Assembly (NCBI GenBank): GCA_002695025.1
Contig: NZNV01000001.1
Span: 62,001 to 126,000, forward strand
Length of the DNA stretch: 64,000 nt
Reading direction: 5' to 3'
DNA from: Owenweeksia sp.
Lineage (GTDB): Bacteria; Bacteroidota; Bacteroidia; Flavobacteriales; Schleiferiaceae
Shown here: positions 62,936-64,000 of the stretch, in pieces
Numbering within the stretch: the first letter of the stretch is position 1
Layout: each line of letters begins with the position of its first letter
Translations under genes and position numbers: made by a program
The notes under the pieces: generated by a model
What the model saw: only the letters and a program-made list of their open reading frames with translations
Databases searched by the model: none
Told to the model about the DNA's origin: nothing

Positions 62936-64000
62936 TGGTTAGTATTGATGCTGATGGTTACCTCTGTGCCGGTATTGGGTATAGAGTTTATACTACATGC
63001 TCCGTTGAACTTTGCCACGCGTGATTTCATGTTCTTAAGCCCCATTCCCGGGCTGTAATCAACGATATTAAAACCAATGCCATTGTCACTAACTTTTAAT
63101 ATTACCAGGTTTTCAAGTCTTTCCAAGGTGATGTTGATATGGCTGGCATGGGCATGCTTTAGCGCATTAGTAATTAATTCCTGAATAATGCGATAAAGGT
63201 TGAGCTCAAGTTCGGTATTGAGGCGCTGATCAAGGCTACTACACTCAATTTCTATAGATAGGTCCGTGACCTCTTCAATAGTAGATCTCAAATCATTAAG
63301 GGCTGGCTCAAGTCCAAATTTATTGAGTACCCCGGAAAACATATCATGGGCTATCTCACTAACTTGATTTAGAGCTTTGTTTAACAACCGTTGTGCAGAT
63401 TCTACCTTAGGGTTATCCTGATCTTCAGAAATACTTTCAAATGCCATACCAATAACGGAGAGGGTGCCACCTAATTTGTCATGTAAATCCTTTGAGATAC
63501 GTTCCCTCTCTGCATGCCTTACTTCCAAAGCCGTTTCCATAGAACGTATTTCCTGGTCTTTCATAAGCTGATTGATGCGTTGAGTCATTAGTTCTTTATC
63601 CTTTTTAGCCATCAGGCGTTGAAAACGCTGGCGCCAAATCAATAACAGGATTACTATTAAAACAGTAAATACAATCACTCCGGAAATCACAATTATGCTT
63701 TCCTTGTTTCGTTCAGCCACGGCCAGGTCCAATTTATGACGAACGGCTTCAGTTTTAAGTCTTTCCGTTTCATATTTAGCATTGAGTTCTTCAATATCTT
63801 TTTTGGACTGCAGGGTAAACCTGGTTTCTTTTAAAGCTGCATAGTCCGTGAGATAAATGATGGCCTTGGCCGTATCTCCTAATGCCAAATGCTGATGGTA
63901 CAATTCTTCTTTGATGTTGGTTTGAAGATTAAGGTCTTTTAATTGCCCAGCAAGAGAATCAGCTCTCAAAAGAAAGGTCAGTGCCGCTTGCGAATTGTTT
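62932..64000 (-). CDS. TPR-type sensor histidine kinase (NarX/DesK-like), N terminus outside window
   Basis: The frame stays open through the window end, so the start lies beyond 64000; 355 residues are visible. The N-terminal part (LTFLLRADSLAGQLKDLNLQ, then HLALGDTAKAIIYLTDYAAL) looks like TPR repeats, followed by a coiled coil, one membrane helix (IIVISGVIVFTVLIVILLLI) and another coiled coil. The HisKA_3 domain has its phospho-histidine in ERERISKDLHDKLGG, and the HATPase domain has ELITNALKHAHAS and VSDNGIGFN. Kinases of this layout in Bacteroidota carry a periplasmic TPR sensor and act on a LuxR-type regulator, here the adjacent gene. Confidence 0.92.
   Translation of the reverse strand, partial: NNSQAALTFLLRADSLAGQLKDLNLQTNIKEELYHQHLALGDTAKAIIYLTDYAALKETRFTLQSKKDIEELNAKYETERLKTEAVRHKLDLAVAERNKESIIVISGVIVFTVLIVILLLIWRQRFQRLMAKKDKELMTQRINQLMKDQEIRSMETALEVRHAERERISKDLHDKLGGTLSVIGMAFESISEDQDNPKVESAQRLLNKALNQVSEIAHDMFSGVLNKFGLEPALNDLRSTIEEVTDLSIEIECSSLDQRLNTELELNLYRIIQELITNALKHAHASHINITLERLENLVILKVSDNGIGFNIVDYSPGMGLKNMKSRVAKFNGACSINSIPNTGTEVTISINTNQ

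Overview
The window is chromosomal DNA of a Bacteroidota bacterium, most likely a marine or aquatic member of the Flavobacteriales. The evidence is a SusC/SusD pair with a hybrid two-component regulator, several cargo proteins with type IX secretion (T9SS) tails (types A and B), a mevalonate-pathway HMG-CoA reductase with a GHMP kinase, a LruC-domain protein, and a promoter of the TTTG-N19-TAnnTTTG kind. No species is claimed. No tRNA, rRNA, transposase, integrase or CRISPR array was recognised.

Layout. (1) 1-6521: a tightly overlapped five-gene run: an E1-like (ThiF)/nitroreductase fusion, a GNAT-like protein, a 7TMR-DISM sensor kinase, a receiver-kinase protein and a lone receiver. prfC (release factor 3) converges on it. 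(2) 8251-15211: a light and pigment cassette: a CarH-like MerR regulator that keeps the cobalamin photoreceptor motifs, an ECF sigma factor behind a near-perfect promoter, phytoene desaturase and synthase, IPP isomerase, a eukaryote-type 6-pyruvoyl-tetrahydropterin synthase, an SDR without its catalytic tyrosine, and a class I photolyase. (3) 15208-25759: housekeeping genes (mannose-1-phosphate guanylyltransferase, adk, obg, a PAP2 phosphatase, crcB), a PKD/gliding-type surface protein, the HMG-CoA reductase and GHMP kinase pair, and several small unknown proteins. (4) 25885-28765: a LruC-domain protein with a small lipoprotein, and an SMP-30-like lipoprotein. (5) 28836-49731: a beta-glucan (laminarin-type) utilisation locus: GH3, a divergent hybrid two-component sensor, SusC, SusD, a PKD/CBM lipoprotein, three GH16 glucanases exported in different ways, and a 1205-residue discoidin/PKD surface protein.

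(6) 49983-58724: large and small secreted proteins, including a 1701-residue beta-propeller/beta-helix protein whose 3' half is clearly GC-richer than its surroundings. (7) 56.6-62.3 kb: an accessory region with four blocks of a degenerate 7-bp tandem repeat (consensus KAGTNNG), an array of about 11-bp repeats, an orphan beta-rich protein, a 66-residue protein, and a two-gene module (a conserved protein of unknown function plus a DUF5675 protein) bounded by repeat blocks. (8) 62273 to the window end: a NarL-type response regulator and its TPR-type histidine kinase, which runs off the window.

How the parts fit: isoprenoid units from the mevalonate genes and idi feed carotenoid synthesis. The B12-type MerR and the ECF factor probably couple pigment, pterin and photolyase expression to light. 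The glucan locus senses, binds and degrades beta-1,3-glucan outside the cell, and GH3 completes glucose release.
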